Translations under genes and position numbers: made by a program | Shown here: positions 9,774 to 19,529 of the stretch, piece after piece | Position numbering within the stretch: position 1 is the stretch's first letter | Layout: each line of letters opens with the position of its first letter | Notes under the pieces: model-generated | Databases searched by the model: none | Seen by the model: only the letters and a program-made list of their open reading frames with translations | What the model was told of the DNA's origin: nothing | Source: Yponomeuta sedellus | Taxonomy: Eukaryota > Arthropoda > Insecta > Lepidoptera > Yponomeutidae | Length of the DNA stretch: 64,000 bases | Assembly: GCA_934045075.1 (NCBI GenBank) | Contig: OW203722.1 | Location: forward strand, 21,242,986-21,306,985 | Direction of reading: 5' to 3'

Positions 9774-10143
9774 TCGATATCAACCCTTGTTAGTCCCCAC
9801 TACTGGGCACAGGTCTCTTCCTGCATCGCAGGAAGGTTAGGCCATACTCCACCACGGGGGCCGAGTCCGTGTTGGCTGCAAGACAGTGGCCTTACTGTCA
9901 GAAGTGATTAGGCCGCCAATAAGGCCTCTGACATGGTTTAACGACTGCCATTACATTCCGGCCCGCACCAAAGACTCAAGGTGCCTTGCGAAGCACGGAA
10001 GCGTTTGGAAATATTGCCACTACCGGTAGTCACAGGACGGTCACCCAGCCTGCAACTGACCGCGCCTGTTTTTGCGTAACTCAAGTGATTGATTCCAAAT
10101 TTCCAATCACTCGGTTCGAGTAGGCCACGAACGCTTCGCTTTC
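9774..10143 (-). mobile_element. 5S-like repeat, near full-length copy
   Basis: Reverse orientation: the tail (CGATATCAACCCTTGTTAGT) is at the left and the 5S-like head (reversed GGTCAGTTGCAGGCTGGGTG...) is near 10030-10085. Small differences from the 5228 and 38028 copies show independent ageing. Confidence 0.65.
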
Positions 10144-10939
10144 TTGTGTGCTTACCCGAATGCTATCCGAGGTCTCTGCAATGGAATGCAATCACAGACC
10201 AATGCTATTCTAAAGGTATGTTGAGACACAGGTGTTTGCTTGGCGCGCCGCATGTGCACAGTGATTCAGAAGTCAGTCAACATCGAGGTAGTCGAAAATT
10301 GCTTAAAGTTTGAAGAGAATTCCAAAATATTCACTTGTGTTTACCTCTCCGCTCACTTTTTAGGGTTCCGGAGTCAACAAGGACCTTCTAAACGAGACGC
10401 TTATGTAAAACTAGGTGTTTAGTTCATTCAAAATCTAGATCATTTTAGAGAAAAAACGGACAAAATACTCAAAACTTAGTCTTACAAAGTTTTTTGTTAC
10501 TGAACCTGATTAAAACTTTCTTCCAAACGTCCTTCCACAATATCGTGCAATGACATTTGAAAGTCGAAGAAATTTGAAACGTCAACTTGTTCTAGCATGG
10601 TCTAAGTAAATATTTATACAAAACTTATGTATTTATTAATTACAAAAGTATGCTGACAAGTTAGTGTAACTATTATGGCGGTAATCAATAAAACAATTAC
10701 CTAACATAGTTGAATCAATGCGCCTCCTAGCAGTTAACTTAGTTGACGCTACCTCCGTTCATTATTGCCTTGCTCAAAAAATTTACACCGTATCTGAATA
10801 CGGACACTTTGTTAAAATCTTTTTCCGTGATGTAATTTTTTTTTGAGATATTACCCTAAAATGTAATAATTGATTAGCTACTTTTATTAATACTTTAATA
10901 CTTTATTGAACACGAAACATTTAACAGGACATCACATCT
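10144..10939. other. Unassigned DNA
   Basis: No recognised repeat; two overlapping short ORFs at 10089-10422 lack motifs and begin in the SINE edge. Confidence 0.4.
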
Positions 10940-11125
10940 TCTATAATATAAAAATGAATCGCTGAATGTGTTGGTAAGCGCAAATCTCGAAAGCAGCTGA
11001 ACGGATTTCGCTAATTCTTGTTTTAGAATACTCCTTGAAGTACGAGGGTGGTTCTTACGAAGAGAAAAATAAAAAAAAATAAAGAATCGATTGTTAGACG
11101 GTACGAAGTTCGCTTTGTCAGCTAG
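10940..11125 (+). mobile_element. Short Helitron-like element, type 1, copy 1
   Basis: Begins TCTATAATATAAAAATGAAT and ends with GAAGTTCGC-TTGTCAGCTAG. This shows the 5' TC and 3' CTAG signature. The pair AAGAATCGATTG... and the inner sequences recur in five other copies. Non-coding. Confidence 0.75.
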
Positions 11126-11618
11126 TAAGAAATAAATGTACAGAGACGAGCTTATCGTTCGTACTTTTAAATAAAAAAGCATCCGCGTAGGGTGAAAACG
11201 CAGCGTGACCGCGGAGCAGGCTCACGGCGCGTCGACTAATCACCTGTGTGTAAGCGTAGCATTTTAGAAGGCTGCGATGGTCCTTTGTACCGGCACTCCG
11301 TTAGTTTGGGGCTGATTGCCACACGTGGTTGGAAGCAATTAGTCCAGTCGAGTAGGGGTTGATCTAGAGTCAAGAACAATTAATAAGAGTCACTAAAGAA
11401 TTCGTTGATAGGTCTACAGTAAAGAATGCTGAATAAATAATACATCCAAAGGGGGAATATTACAGCCAGTATTATGTGCTCTCTGTCGTGGGATGCAGAC
11501 ACCCCTTGCCAACCTGGGGCAAGTATTTTATTTGTAGAGTTAAAGGTATTCATTTCTATCATTTTATACTTATTACTTTAAATAATACAAAAAATAGCTA
11601 AGAATAAAAATATTATTT
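11126..11618. other. Unassigned DNA
   Basis: Mostly unrecognised. Around 11485-11500 GTCGTGGGATGCAGA resembles the SINE-B body, too short to assign. Confidence 0.35.
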
Positions 11619-11775
11619 CTTTTAAAAACTTATTTAGAGGCTAAAAATTCCACCCATGCCGAGACTCGAACACGCGACCTCTGGCTAACCGTGCCAGCGG
11701 TCTCCCAACTGAGCTGAGTGGTTACTAATGCCGTTCAAAATATTTGATATTCATTCGTTGAAACTTCAAACACCT
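11619..11775 (-). mobile_element. tRNA-like TIR element (family A), copy 4
   Basis: Diverged minus-strand copy: TTTTAAAAACTTATTTAGAG, then CCATGCCGAGACTCGAACAC (reversed B box) and GCTCTCCCAACTGAGC-like A-box region with changes. Confidence 0.65.
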
Positions 11776-12010
11776 TGTGACGGTTCACACCTCTTTACAC
11801 CATTTTTTATATTACTTTAATTCTGTCTATCATTTCCAAAAATTGAAAATTGTCACCCACTTTTGAGATTTCCCTCATTTTTAGCATTAAACTACTTCAA
11901 ATCTTGACTAGACCTGACTATTTTTACCGGCTTATTCCATTTGTATCCAGTTTTCTGTTTTTATTATAAATAAACAATAAAACATACTTAATATAAATAA
12001 ACAAAGTTAA
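11776..12010 (+). repeat. Unnamed LINE-like 3' UTR repeat, copy 1
   Basis: Aligns over about 230 bases with 40508-40750: shared blocks ACCTCTTTACAC, GATTTCCCTCATTTT, TTGACTAGA-CTGACTATTTT and ATCCAGTTTTCTGTTTTTAT, ending in an ATAAATAAAC tail. No coding is left. Confidence 0.5.
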
Positions 12011-12029
12011 AGTTTTATTATTTTAGTTT

Positions 12030-12236
12030 GACGACCTCTGTGGCGTAGCGGTAGCGCGTCTGCCTACCATGCAAGAGGTCCCGGGTTCGAATCCCGGCTG
12101 GGAACAAAAAAAAACCCCAGGTCTTGGATGTTTACATGTTTGTGATGTCGTTGTTTCTGGTTCCCACGACACAGGGTATCCTAGTGTGGGGCCAGAAGCA
12201 ATGTATGTGCCAGTATGTAAATGTTATGTTATGTAT
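12030..12236 (+). mobile_element. SINE-B, copy 3 (best preserved)
   Basis: The head is GACGACCTCTGTGGCGTAGC, then GGTAGCGCGTCTGCC, then B box GGTTCGAATCCC. The start closely follows tRNA-Trp (GACCTCGTGGCGCAACGGTAGCGCGTCTG, from general knowledge). The body (CTTGGATGTTTACATGTTTG, GACACAGGGTATCCTAGTGT) and a tail of TATGTAAATGTTATGTTATG follow. Confidence 0.8.
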
Positions 12237-12289
12237 TATTTATAAAAGTTCTACAACACTACAACCTTAGTACTTTATTATCATCGCCG

Positions 12290-12705
12290 TCGTAGATACT
12301 TTTTTATGTAACCTATAAACGTCCTTCTGCAGGGCACAGGCCTTCTCTCAGAACGAGAGAGAGAGAGAGTAGTTTGGTCTTCAAATACCTCAGACTCTCA
12401 GGTTATCTTTACACTTAGCGAGTGGTAATGCTATAGTGTGGCCATTAGTGCTGTGCACTCCCTGCGGTATGCGCGGCGAGGTGGGAGGTGGGGAGGTGAG
12501 GCGAGGCGAGGCGAGGTGGATTGACGGCGCACTGACAGAGCGCAGCAGCCGATTCTCCCCCCCGTCTTGCCGCGCGCATACCTCAGGGAGTGCACAGCAC
12601 TAATGGCCACACTATACTATATCTTCACTAATGTAGCATTACAACTTACAAAACAAAGTCATTGGTACATATCCGCTCTGGGAATCGAACCTGGCCACCA
12701 TCGCC
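12290..12705 (-). mobile_element. SINE-C copy, split by a MITE
   Basis: 12295-12431 holds the SINE-C 3' part in reverse (CTGCAGGGCACAGGCCTTCT, ACCTCAGACTCTCAGGTT). 12617-12705 holds the rest up to the reversed head (GGGAATCGAACCTGG). The 12432-12616 insertion interrupts it. A (GA)n run lies at 12354-12374. Confidence 0.6.
12432..12616. mobile_element. GC-rich MITE with about 45-bp inverted ends
   Basis: The left end TATAGTGTGGCCATTAGTGC continues GTGCACTCCCTG-GGTATGCGCG. The right end is its reverse complement with few changes. The core is a GC-rich run of GGCGA/GGTGG pentamers at 12478-12520, which stands out strongly from the AT-rich surroundings. It sits inside a SINE-C copy. No coding. 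Confidence 0.75.
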
Positions 12706-12962
12706 ATCGTACTATTTGCATTTATTGTACTTAACATCCGCCTAAGTAGCTTAATCACTAATCTCATTAGCTAACTGAGAACAATGCAGACATACTTCAG
12801 GCAACGTTGAAAAACTACGAACAATACATTTTAGGCCTCTTAATTTCGCTTCCCAAAAGCATTTTTCACTCCCATTCTTCGGAATAAAACCCCCGAAATC
12901 CTATCGTATTAATAAACGCCAACAAACTTAATCTGAGAGCCTTTACTTTTGTTTTGTTCCAG
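12706..12962. other. Unassigned DNA, possible intron end
   Basis: No repeat recognised. The last 25 bases form a pyrimidine-rich tract (CTTTTGTTTTGTTCCAG), the acceptor of the exon that follows. Confidence 0.4.
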
Positions 12963-13141
12963 TTGGGAGCAGAACTTGGTGAAGGCCGAGCGGCGAGTGA
13001 AAATGTAATCTTCAAGATAAAAGAGTGAAGTGTTTTGTTTTTATTATTTGTGACTGTCAAGCATGGAGAGCTTTCATCGAGGGAGTCCTGCGAGGATCTT
13101 GTCTCTGTGGACCCTGCTCCTTGGGAGCTTCAATATTGCAG
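12963..13141 (+). CDS. Candidate first coding exon with signal peptide
   Basis: A pyrimidine-rich tract and AG end at 12962, and a consensus donor GGTAAGAAT begins at 13142. Within the exon, 100 bases of apparent 5' UTR lead to ATG at 13063 (context AAGCATGG). The 26 codons up to the donor start MESFHRGSPARIL, continue SLWTLLLG and end SFNIA, with the exon closing in phase 1. A basic start followed by a hydrophobic core and small residues is what a secretory signal peptide looks like. The partner exons are not visible, so this would be a gene with long introns, running to the right. The protein family cannot be named. It could also be chance, but both splice sites, the start context and the signal sequence agree. 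Confidence 0.5.
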
Positions 13142-13194
13142 GTAAGAATTTAAAACTAGAATAATATTTTACTAGTATATTATACTACACTACA

Positions 13195-13450
13195 ATTATG
13201 GAAGTTTTCGAAGATACCCGGCCCGAGACTCTCGACTCCAATAGACAGCAGCAAAAAACCCGCCCAAAGCCCACATAGTCTTACACGTAAAATGACTGTG
13301 GTGAGCTTTACTGCGGCCAATGTAACCGAACATTGAAAAACAAGCTGGGCTTCGCGAAGCACATCTGAGCGCACCGCCGTAGAAGTCCTACGAATCCTTG
13401 AGGTCGCCGTCATCAAATTCGATGAGGAGGACATCCTATCATCATCATCA
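13195..13450 (+). pseudogene. C2H2-finger fragment of a LINE N-terminus
   Basis: On the plus strand around 13315-13375 the sequence reads YCGQCNRTLKNKLGFAKHI, a stop, then AHRR. This is the C-x2-C...H-x-H layout of the N-terminal zinc fingers of R2/NeSL-type LINEs (C..C.R.F....GL..H....H). Several stops interrupt the frame. It could come from the same kind of element as 6631-8325, whose N-terminus is missing, but that link is inference. Confidence 0.35.
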
Positions 13451-13504
13451 TACAAGTATATTATGCTAAGATTGTTATCTGTTTCACTTGCCTAAACAAA
13501 CAGC

Positions 13505-13650
13505 CTGTGACCAGGTGGAGCGACGATATTTGCAAAGCTGTGGGTAGTCACTGGAAGAGGAGAGCCGAAGATCGGGCTTTGTAGCGTGTCTTGCGGGAGC
13601 CCTATGTCCAGCAGTGGACCGACAACGGCTGATTACGATGATGATGATAA
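13505..13650 (+). mobile_element. RTE-like LINE, 3' end
   Basis: Codes for RWSDDICKAVGSHWKRRAED and RAL, a stop, then RVLREPYVQQWTDNG and a stop, followed by a GATGATGATGATAA tail. Same C-terminal signature as 1-106, on the other strand. Confidence 0.7.
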
Positions 13651-13732
13651 ACAAACTAAAAACATAATAGCATTTGTATTTCTTAATACATAAAAATAAA
13701 GCAATATAATAACATATATATATATATATACA

Positions 13733-13909
13733 CTAGCTGACCCAGCGAACTTCGTACCGCCTAACAGTCGATTCTTTATATTTGCTCTCCGTTAGAACCA
13801 TCCTCGTACTTCAAGGAATGTTCTGAAAAAAGAATTAGCGAAATCGGTTCAGCTGCTCTCGAGATTTGCGCTTACCAACACATTCAGCGATTCATTACAT
13901 ATATATAGA
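13733..13909 (-). mobile_element. Short Helitron-like element, type 1, reverse copy
   Basis: Left end CTAGCTGACCCAGCGAACTT is the reversed 3' end and right end CATATATATAGA the reversed 5' end. It sits between two TA-rich runs. Confidence 0.7.
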
Positions 13910-13937
13910 ACATTCCTTGAAGTATAATTTCTTGAAG

Positions 13938-13938
<1 letters not shown>

Positions 13939-14035
<97 letters not shown>

Positions 14036-14036
14036 T
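13939..14036. repeat. (TA)n microsatellite
   Basis: About 98 bases of almost pure TA. A shorter TA run is at 13713-13730. Confidence 0.95.
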
Positions 14037-14288
14037 CAAAATAGCATTTATCAAAAAAAATTGTAGAGAAAATAGATTTTTTTCATGGAGAACCGCGGGC
14101 GCGGGTCTTTACAACACTAGGTGAATTTTGAATGCCGAAGCCACAGAGCATATAAATAAGAGACGGGACCTCCCTATATGCTTTTGTAATGAGTTTAGCC
14201 CCGTTAACAATACCAACCAATAGAGCAAAAATGCAATGTCAAAAGTGCTACCAACATAACAACTTGTCTGTGCATTAGGGACGTTCAC
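14037..14288. other. Downstream flank of the THAP locus
   Basis: No repeat or coding recognised. This is the 3' side of the minus-strand THAP model. Confidence 0.4.
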
Positions 14289-15810
14289 TTACATTGGTAC
14301 TACATTTATCGATATCGATAAATTTTCATGCAGGGGCTCCGCAGTTAGCCTAATAAAATTAATAAAAATCAATGTTTTCAAAAAAACGACAAATGAAATT
14401 AGTATTTTATTATTGATTATCAAATCACAATAATTGTGGTCAAGGTCTATTGAATTTATTTCAGCAGCTATTTGGTTTTTCCTTAGAGGTGTCCAATCTG
14501 AGCGAACTTCATCAATCGGTGGTTTGGATTCAGGTGCTGAAATCGTCAAAAAAAGTTAAGTTGAGTCGTTATTGATTATTAATTTGTTGGTAAACTATGC
14601 TACTTACCGGGATAGTTCTGATAAATATGCTGAGATTCCAGGCCACAATAATTGTGGTCAAACCCTACTGGACCAATAGCAACAGCTGATATTTTGGCTG
14701 CTGTACAAGGTGCTGAAAATGATAACACTTTGTAATTTATCAAAGTAAACAAACTCTAGTTACAAAAAACTTCAGCGATACATGAAAAGTCTACGTACCA
14801 GAGTTGTTTTGTGAAGCTCGACAACTAATAGGTTTTTGTATAGCTGAATCTGAAAATAAACAATTGCAAGAATAGTCCGAAAAAAAAATAGTTTGTTCCT
14901 GTTTACCACATAACTGCATAATTGACTATGTAACTATCAAATACATTTTTATAAAAAAATATTTTAAGTTAAAAATTAGTAAAAAAAATATTTTAGTAAT
15001 TCCAATCACTAACCAGTTTCAAGTGATGCGACGTGGCTACGTAGTAAGGAAACTCAGCTAGTAAGTAATCAGGAAGAGGAGGCGCATTTATAAGTAGAGA
15101 AGATACAGCCCTGTAAAAAAATGTTTATCAAAGTATTTCATTTACGTATTAAGACGTAATAATAATATTGCGTTCTAAATGACGGAGCAAAATATATTCA
15201 AATGTTCGACGTAAAGCAAGGCGTATTTTGTGTTTTATTACATAATTATTCATGAAATGTAGTAAGTGTTACATTATAAGTTTATAACACAACTCACCAT
15301 TTCTTTAATCGGCTTCCTTTTAAAATAGTTGTAAAAATCTTTCGGCCGGAAATGATCTCTACAAACATATTTATGTTGGTGGAGTTTTTCGATGGGGATA
15401 TACGATATAAGATCTTCCACAATTTTCACCCATTGTCTGCATCTAAAAAAAAAAACAACATTCAATGCAGCCACTAATAGTGCATCGTTGAAACATTGTT
15501 ATGGTTTACAGCAATTCACCCGTCATACACTGAGTAGTAATTCTGACCAAGGTACTTATCAGATATTTTTTTATCGATATTGAATATGTGTATGGCACAT
15601 CACTATGACATTGAAACATCTGAGTATTTTTCTCATAGTATATTAATTACGTTATTTAACATAATTTATGATCTTGCTCTTGTGCAAGATGACAAAAACT
15701 GTAGCCAGAAATACTTACCGGTCTTCATCCCTAGGAAATTTACCCATAAACTTTCTTTTGGTACCCTTTGACCGGCTGCATCTTATTTTACAAATGGCAC
15801 AAGTTCGACA
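14289..15810 (-). CDS. THAP-domain protein, six-exon model with a frame problem
   Basis: Minus-strand exons (high to low): 1, 15810-15719; 2, 15442-15298; 3, 15110-15014; 4, 14849-14799; 5, 14712-14608; 6, 14536-14289 (stop TAA). Every boundary has AG and GT with good context (for example CG|GTAAGTA and ACAG|G). Exons 1 and 2 join in frame to give FPRDEDRCRQWVK, then KYVCRDHF and FKRKPIKEM. With the cysteines in exon 1 (CRTCAIC) this is a complete C2CH THAP zinc finger: Cys pair, FPRD, Trp, Cys-x2-His, HF. Exons 4, 5 and 6 join in phase 1. Exons 5 and 6 each contain DHNYC, matching the [DE]HxY motif by which THAP proteins bind the cofactor HCF-1. Exon 3 would supply the AVP-like box (AVSSLLINAPPLP) but only one base out of phase; the phase-correct frame has a stop. 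No in-frame ATG precedes exon 1, although an ATG in the next frame at about 15820 (MVSNLC) looks like a THAP start. So the locus is either a young pseudogene or affected by small sequence errors. Confidence 0.55.
14608..14712 (-). other. THAP-locus exon 5 with first DHNY motif
   Basis: 105 bases, phase 1 at both ends, coding for APCTAAKISAVAIGPVGF then DHNYC (DHNY codons 14648-14659). The motif block recurs in exon 6 (14430-14441) in almost the same nucleotide context (CACAATAATTGTGGTCAA), which suggests exon duplication. Confidence 0.6.
15298..15442 (-). other. THAP exon 2 (Cys-x2-His half)
   Basis: 145 bases bounded by a polypyrimidine tract and AG (15443-15444) and the donor GTGAGTTG (from 15297). 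It codes for WVKIVEDLISYIP, KYVCRDHFRPKDF and KRKPIKEM, the C-terminal half of the zinc finger including the Cys-x2-His pair and the Phe after it. Confidence 0.65.
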
Positions 15811-15924
15811 CCATCCGATCAATGCCAATATTAAAAGAAAATCACTAAACACTGTACAACAAGATACACACAGCTAGATATTGAACAAACTTAAAACACA
15901 AAAATTTTAACTAGAAAACGTTCT

Positions 15925-15955
15925 AATATGTGCCGCGTTCCGCCATATTTGTTAT
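15925..15955 (-). promoter_or_regulatory. Possible YY1-like promoter element of the THAP locus
   Basis: Reversed 15940-15946 reads ATGGCGG, the core of the YY1/Pho-type site often found at transcription starts, next to the CpG-bearing sequence AACGCGGCAC. It lies 130 bases upstream of the first THAP exon. Assignment is by motif only. Confidence 0.3.
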
Positions 15956-16017
15956 GTTTTCAGTTTGACATTGACAGAAAAGAAAGAGTAAGTAGTATTA
16001 AAGAGTGAGACAAAAAT

Positions 16018-16248
16018 ATGTCCGCCATTAAAACGGGGCTAAATGCGAACAAACATTTCAAAGTTCCTACTTGCGCTAGGCTGGCCGAAGCCATAACTAA
16101 ACTGTGAGCAGCGTCGTGTTGCTGAAGTATTGAGGTGTCTAAGAAAAATCGGCTTCTACAAAATTTCAATATAGTGCCTGAGTTATTGGCGTTTGAAAAG
16201 GCCAACTTTATATGGAAATATTGTACTGAAAATCGATTTCCTTCTTAG
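16018..16248 (+). pseudogene. Unrecognised damaged ORF, divergent from the THAP locus
   Basis: From ATG at 16018 there are 29 codons (MSAIKTGLNANKHFKVPTCA...) to a TGA at 16105. After a short stretch readable only in the next frame, the first frame resumes at 16147 with NRLLQNFNIVPELLAFEKAN and FIWKYCTENRFPS, then a stop. The composition looks coding-like and the two ends share a frame, suggesting a pair of compensating indels. I do not recognise the family; chance is possible. Confidence 0.25.
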
Positions 16249-16854
16249 AGATCCACTGTCATACTGCCGTACCACCACAGGTGGAGGTTAACGGCCGAAA
16301 CTTATTATTTATATTATTCATGCCATCTCCCTTTAGGCACATTTCATATGCAGGGTGTACATAATATATATAACGGGTGGATATAATATAACGTGCCACG
16401 ATTTACTTATACAGGCAACACGGCTTGAAGATTATTTAGCCTCTCTGCTTGATATATGGCACAAGTGCGCCCCTGCGCGGTGCGCCAGCGAGTAACTCTA
16501 CAAATGTCAAAACAAGGCAGTCTCGAAAATTTCCTAAAAAACAATTTTGTTAAAATTATTTAATATATTTTATTACATCATAAAAAAGAACTCTCCATTT
16601 AAGTTAGCGTAGTTACAGGGTGTGCCATAAGTGGCACGTCACAGTCATACCGGAGGTAGGCCAGCTTAAGAGGCACCAAACCAGCCGAACATAACCTCAG
16701 TGAAAGTACTCGAGTTATTTCCAAGTTAAATGGAATGAAGTGAATTTTCACTTTTCACATTCCTTTTGCCAGGATTCTTAGAAAACTCTCGAAGTTTGTT
16801 TTATGAGTATGGAGCTATGTATAGTTAATTAAGACGTCAAAAGTTCTTACAACC
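16249..16854. other. Unassigned DNA
   Basis: No recognised repeat. GTGCCATAAGTGGCAC at about 16623-16638 is a small perfect hairpin. Confidence 0.4.
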
Positions 16855-17077
16855 CAGCGTTATTATCTGCAGTTTATTAAGGTAAATAATTGCTTTTCCC
16901 ATGGTATTTCCAGATATTTTACCGCAGTAAAACCTAGCTAATGTGTTAATCTAGGGTGTCAGCTAACTCTATACCAGATTTTGTTAAACTCACTCCAGCC
17001 GTTTAGACGTGAAGAAGTAACAAACATACATATTCACATTCTTTCGCCTGTATAATACTCGTATTGGTGGGATGTGA
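16855..17077 (-). mobile_element. Helitron-like type 2, diverged copy
   Basis: Shares CCAGCCGTTTAGACGTGAAG, AAGTAACAAACA and CGCCTGTATAATACTCGTAT...GATGTGA with 3316-3523. The CTAG end is not recognisable. Confidence 0.5.
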
Positions 17078-17177
17078 TGATTACTAGGCTTTCAGCCCCC
17101 AATATTATGTAACAGTCTAGTATGTTTGGTTATCCATCTTACCGTTTCTGAAGTGATTTACCCAGTGAAAATGAAAT

Positions 17178-17366
17178 GACGACCTCTGTGGCGCAGCGGT
17201 AGCGCATCCTGCCTACTATGCGAGAGGTCCCGGGTTCGAACAAAAAAACACCCAGGTCTTGGACGTTTATATGTTTGTGATGTCGCTGTTTCTGGTTCCC
17301 ACGACACAGGGTATCCTAGTGTAGGGTCAGAAGCAATGTACGTGCCTGTATGTAAATGTTTATGTT
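17178..17366 (+). mobile_element. SINE-B, copy 4 (deletion in the head)
   Basis: Starts GACGACCTCTGTGGCGCAGC. The T-arm is cut short: GGTTCGAAC runs directly into the A-rich linker, losing the TCCCGGCTGGG segment. The body is normal. Confidence 0.8.
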
Positions 17367-17861
17367 TAATTTGATGTATAAAGCCGTCTGTTTTGGTGTC
17401 CAGTGTCCACCTGTAAAAAAGTACTCAATCAAAGCACCGGTCCTTTCTATTGTCGTAAACAAGGACTGTAGACGCCTATATTACAGCCTACTAGGAGAGT
17501 GTGGATATGATAGTAAAACGATAGACGTTGCTCGGTTGATATATTTTCCGCAATTGTCACACATCACAACAAACAATAGTATCCTAGCGATATTCAAATC
17601 GTTGTCAGCCATGTACTGGGACAAGATTATAACTCGCCAATACATGTGCATATACCACCTCCAATACTTTCTTGTCCCAGAATCTATCGCTGAAGCAAAT
17701 GCGTCCAATCAGCGTCGTCTTGTGCAATTTGCATCTGAAACCGCAGTGAGAATTCTATGGGTTCTGTAGGATCTACAGCAAGGTCAAATTCTACACTACA
17801 ACCACATATGTTCATGTGGTAGTGAATTAAATTAGCGTAACGTATTCAGAAAGTCCTTCTT
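17367..17861. other. Unassigned DNA with a 137-codon ORF
   Basis: An ORF at 17356-17769 (+) starts within the SINE-B tail and shows no domain, signal or repeat I recognise. Its start in a SINE and lack of motifs make it probably a chance frame. Confidence 0.3.
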
Positions 17862-18010
17862 TGATATCATTCCTTGTATGTCTCCACTGCTGGGGCACGG
17901 GTCTCTACCTGCATCACAGGAAGGTTAGGCCATATTCCACCATGGGGGCCAAGTCCGGGTTGGTGGGGAATTGTAAGATAGTGGCGAGCCTTACTGTCAG
18001 AAGTTATCAA
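17862..18010 (-). repeat. 5S-like repeat, 3' part
   Basis: Reverse copy of the 3' half (TGTATGTCTCCACTGCTGGG to CTTACTGTCAGAAGTTATCA). Confidence 0.65.
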
Positions 18011-18109
18011 CCCGCCTTTCTTATTATCAAATAAATAAATACTTAGTTAGCTTAATTGCGGAATCAGTCACTTGCAGTTTTGTAAAAAAATTGCGACCAG
18101 GTTTCGCTC

Positions 18110-18475
18110 AATTCAAGCTGATAATGTCGTAGCCCCCGCTTTCTGAGTGAACAAAACGATCACAAAGGTTAAGTAACATAGGGTGCGTTCAGGGCATGGA
18201 TGAGTGACCGTCTATGACTAATGCTAGGGGCACTTTTCCGAGCGGTTCCGTGCTTCGTAAGGCACGCTTAGCAGTAAGTGCCGGCTACCGTCGATAGATG
18301 GCTGTCGTTAAACCAAGTCAGAGGCCTTGGCGCGGCTTGAAAATTTCTGATAGTACCTAAGACCAGCCACTAGTCTTGCAAGCCTTCACCATTCCAGACG
18401 TGGCCCCAGTAGTGAAGTATGGCCTATACCTTACTTAGGGAAGAGACCTCGGTGGTGACATAATAGGTTGATGAT
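18110..18475 (+). mobile_element. 5S-like repeat, diverged full-length copy
   Basis: The head AAGTAACATAGGGTGCG, GCATGGATGAGTGACCG, body and tail are all recognisable but strongly mutated. It faces the 17862 fragment as a widely spaced inverted pair. Confidence 0.6.
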
Positions 18476-18535
18476 GAAAATGTACTGTACGAAAGTTTGA
18501 GCACAAAAATAAACATTTATTTATGTTCCGTAAGA

Positions 18536-18572
18536 AAAAATGGATATAAATATTCTTTATTGTACACCAATA
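18536..18572 (-). repeat. L2-type LINE tail
   Basis: ATATTCTTTATTGTACACCA is the reversed end of the tail seen at 1200-1230. Confidence 0.45.
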
Positions 18573-19356
18573 TTGTTTATAGTCTCAGATTATTCACAAG
18601 GTAAAAATACCCGGGCTTTATTCAGGCACTCTATTTTTCTTACGCAAGGTTTGATCTATTTTACGGCCACTCCTAACTAAAAAATTAAAAAGGGATCTTA
18701 ATTAAACTATTATTGATGCCCTACCAAATTCAGTTTAACATTGGAACAGAAATTGCAGAAATATCCCCAAATAAAGACTTGACTTACCATTCTGTCTACC
18801 ACTAAATACCTTGTCTCTATCATGGAAAAAATAACAAGGGATAAACCCGACCAAATTTCAAATACGCTTTTTCCCTATCTCACACTCTCAGTGACTACAA
18901 CTTAACTTTGCCGGGTAGCTGCAATCCCTACGTGACAAGACGCTACGTCAATCAGGATAACGAAGTTGGCGGAATAAAATAGAAAGTTACAGAAAGCCAA
19001 AAGCGTCTAATTCTGAAAATCTTTACAATCCGTTTTATAGTATTTTTTAATTGCGTTGTTCATACGTTATATGTTTATGTTTCAGGAAATAAGGTAATCA
19101 CGCCTTATGTTAGAAATAATCGCGGATAGAACCGATTAATATGTATGTTTAAAATGTTTCCATGCGCCGAAATTTTTGATTACAAGGGCAAGCAGTCTAA
19201 AAGTGAATAAAATGTTGAAGCAGTGGCACCTCTTGTGGCATTTCTGCGACTAGTGGCGAAATTATAAGCACATATTCTCCTTCATCCTGACAGTTGCAAG
19301 CCAGTATATCTATGAAAATATTATGTATGTCAGGAAAAATATTAGCAACTTTAAAA
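18573..19356. other. Unassigned DNA
   Basis: No recognised feature. Confidence 0.4.
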
Positions 19357-19502
19357 CTATACTATTTTTATTTTTAATGCACTAACCCGTGCTAAGGACA
19401 AATTTAAAAACCTATTTAGTGGCTGGCACGGATAGCCAGAGGTTGCGGGTTCAAATCCCGGCATGGGTGAAATTTTTTGCCTCTAAATAGGTTTTTAAAC
19501 TT
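19357..19502. mobile_element. Family A, internally deleted fold-back copy
   Basis: The left outer terminal repeat (AATGCACTAACCCGTGCTAA) and inner block CCTATTTAGTGGC are followed directly by the plus-strand 3' half of the tRNA-like unit (from GGCACGGATAGCCAGAGG) and the inverted inner block. It is an asymmetric version of the palindrome at 3047. Confidence 0.75.
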
Positions 19503-19529
19503 TAAAACTGCAGTGTAAATGCTAAAAAT

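Noticed and set aside
13180..13455. 91-codon minus-strand ORF
   Set aside because: The opposite strand carries the zinc-finger pattern CGQC...H, so the minus ORF is a shadow.
17356..17769. 137-codon ORF as a host gene
   Set aside because: It starts in the SINE-B tail, has no splice context, domain or signal, and a shadow ORF on the other strand is equally open.
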